Source: an uncultured Oscillospiraceae bacterium
GTDB taxonomy: Bacteria; Bacillota; Clostridia; Oscillospirales; Oscillospiraceae
NCBI GenBank assembly: GCA_947168655.1
Contig: CAMVMU010000007.1
Coordinates: 1-49,408 of the forward strand
DNA: 49,408 nucleotides
Reading direction: 5' to 3'
Positions within the stretch are counted from its first letter, which is position 1. Each line of letters starts with the position of its first letter. The translations under genes and the position numbers were made by a program. Under the pieces are notes generated by a model that was not told where the DNA came from, did not search any database, and was given only the letters and a program-made list of their open reading frames with translations. Shown piece by piece: positions 49,130-49,408 of this stretch.

Positions 49130-49221
49130 GCCGCTTTGAATGGGCACAAAGGGCCAGCTCCAAAAACTGGACGCCCCCGACAGCGAGTCCGTAATAAAGG
49201 AAAGGCAGGTGCAACAAAGGT
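49130..49221 (+). ncRNA. L21 leader RNA (autoregulatory leader candidate)
   Basis: The 90-nt leader between the promoter and rplU contains CCGCTTTGAATGGGC, a CCAGCTCC-AAAAA-CTGGA-type hairpin and AGTCCGTAATAAAGGAAAGGC. Position and the CCGCT...GGGC core match the conserved L21 leader of Firmicutes, thought to bind L21; I did not fold it. Confidence 0.6.
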
Positions 49222-49408
49222 ATGCAGGCAATCATCATGACCGGTGGTAAGCAGTACAACGTCGCAGAGGGCGACACGCTGTTCATCGAGAAGCTGAACG
49301 CGGAGGCCGGTGAGGACGTGGTGTTCGACCAGGTTCTGGCCATCGTGGACGGTGAGAACACCAAGTTCGGCACTCCCGTGGTGGAGGGCGCGAAGGTGGA
49401 CGCCAAGG
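49222..49408 (+). CDS. rplU: Ribosomal protein L21, N-terminal part (3' end outside window)
   Basis: The first 62 residues read [41 protein letters not shown], a standard bL21 start. The ATG at 49222 follows AACAAAGGT. In Firmicutes rplU is usually followed by ysxB and rpmA. Confidence 0.95.
   Translation, partial: MQAIIMTGGKQYNVAEGDTLFIEKLNAEAGEDVVFDQVLAIVDGENTKFGTPVVEGAKVDAK

Overview
The window is about 49.4 kb of GC-rich DNA (roughly 60% or more by eye), gene-dense, with consensus sigma-A type promoters, strong GGAGG-type ribosome sites and Firmicutes-style intrinsic terminators. An alpha/beta-type small acid-soluble spore protein gene (37197-37394) and the amino-acid fermentation, biotin, ECF-transporter and SASP gene content point to a high-GC, anaerobic, spore-forming member of the Clostridia, most likely the Oscillospiraceae (Flavonifractor/Oscillibacter/Lawsonibacter-like). 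That placement is an inference from content, not a database match. No CRISPR array, tRNA, rRNA, IS element or prophage was seen.

Layout. (1) 1-6230: the 3' part of the B12-dependent D-ornithine aminomutase oraE, its MutL-like reactivase, glutaminase glsA, then hutI (minus) and malQ (plus) from a divergent intergenic region. (2) 6231-17633: a structured intergenic stretch, a consensus promoter, a cobalamin riboswitch and an eleven-gene, translationally coupled cobalamin operon (cbiD, cbiF, cbiG, cbiH, cobK, cobL, cbiA, cbiB, cobD, cobQ, cbiC). (3) 17650-18490: an AT-rich islet with a GNAT acetyltransferase and a remnant of a second one. (4) 18574-26315: a molybdenum block: xdhC and an iclR-type regulator (minus) diverge from modABC-moaA-moaC-MOSC-moeA-like-mogA (plus). 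(5) 26391-28784: small genes (ArsR regulator, TSCPD protein, YgjP peptidase, DUF1653, Nudix, DUF523). (6) 28848-32164: uracil permease with a pyrBI-like attenuator leader, then bioY and birA diverging across a BirA-type operator. (7) 32186-35768: split chromate transporter, S66 peptidase, ElyC/YdcF-like protein, uridine kinase. (8) 35882-39873: zinc-ribbon/Big2 membrane protein, an array of hairpins, SASP, a secreted C39-like peptidase, and small genes. (9) 39975-46980: radical SAM proteins, an ECF S component, luxS and MTA/SAH nucleosidase with clear traces of a decayed segmental duplication, an OB-fold SSB-like protein, and a PI-PLC-like lipase. (10) 47008-49408: MATE pump, a small membrane protein, and the L21 leader with the start of rplU.

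How the parts fit. Cobalamin made by the cbi operon would serve the ornithine aminomutase, and the TSCPD protein resembles a tail domain of B12-dependent ribonucleotide reductases. Molybdate import, pyranopterin synthesis and XdhC together suggest supply of a molybdenum hydroxylase encoded elsewhere. Uracil permease and uridine kinase are both pyrimidine salvage functions. The most interesting signals are regulatory: the U-rich leader-peptide attenuator of the uracil permease (30300-30459), the cobalamin riboswitch whose terminator also carries the cbiD ribosome site and is crossed by a small ORF (6492-6659), the BirA operator (31041-31073), the hairpin array at 36858-37083, and the duplicated luxS/MTAN/ECF locus.
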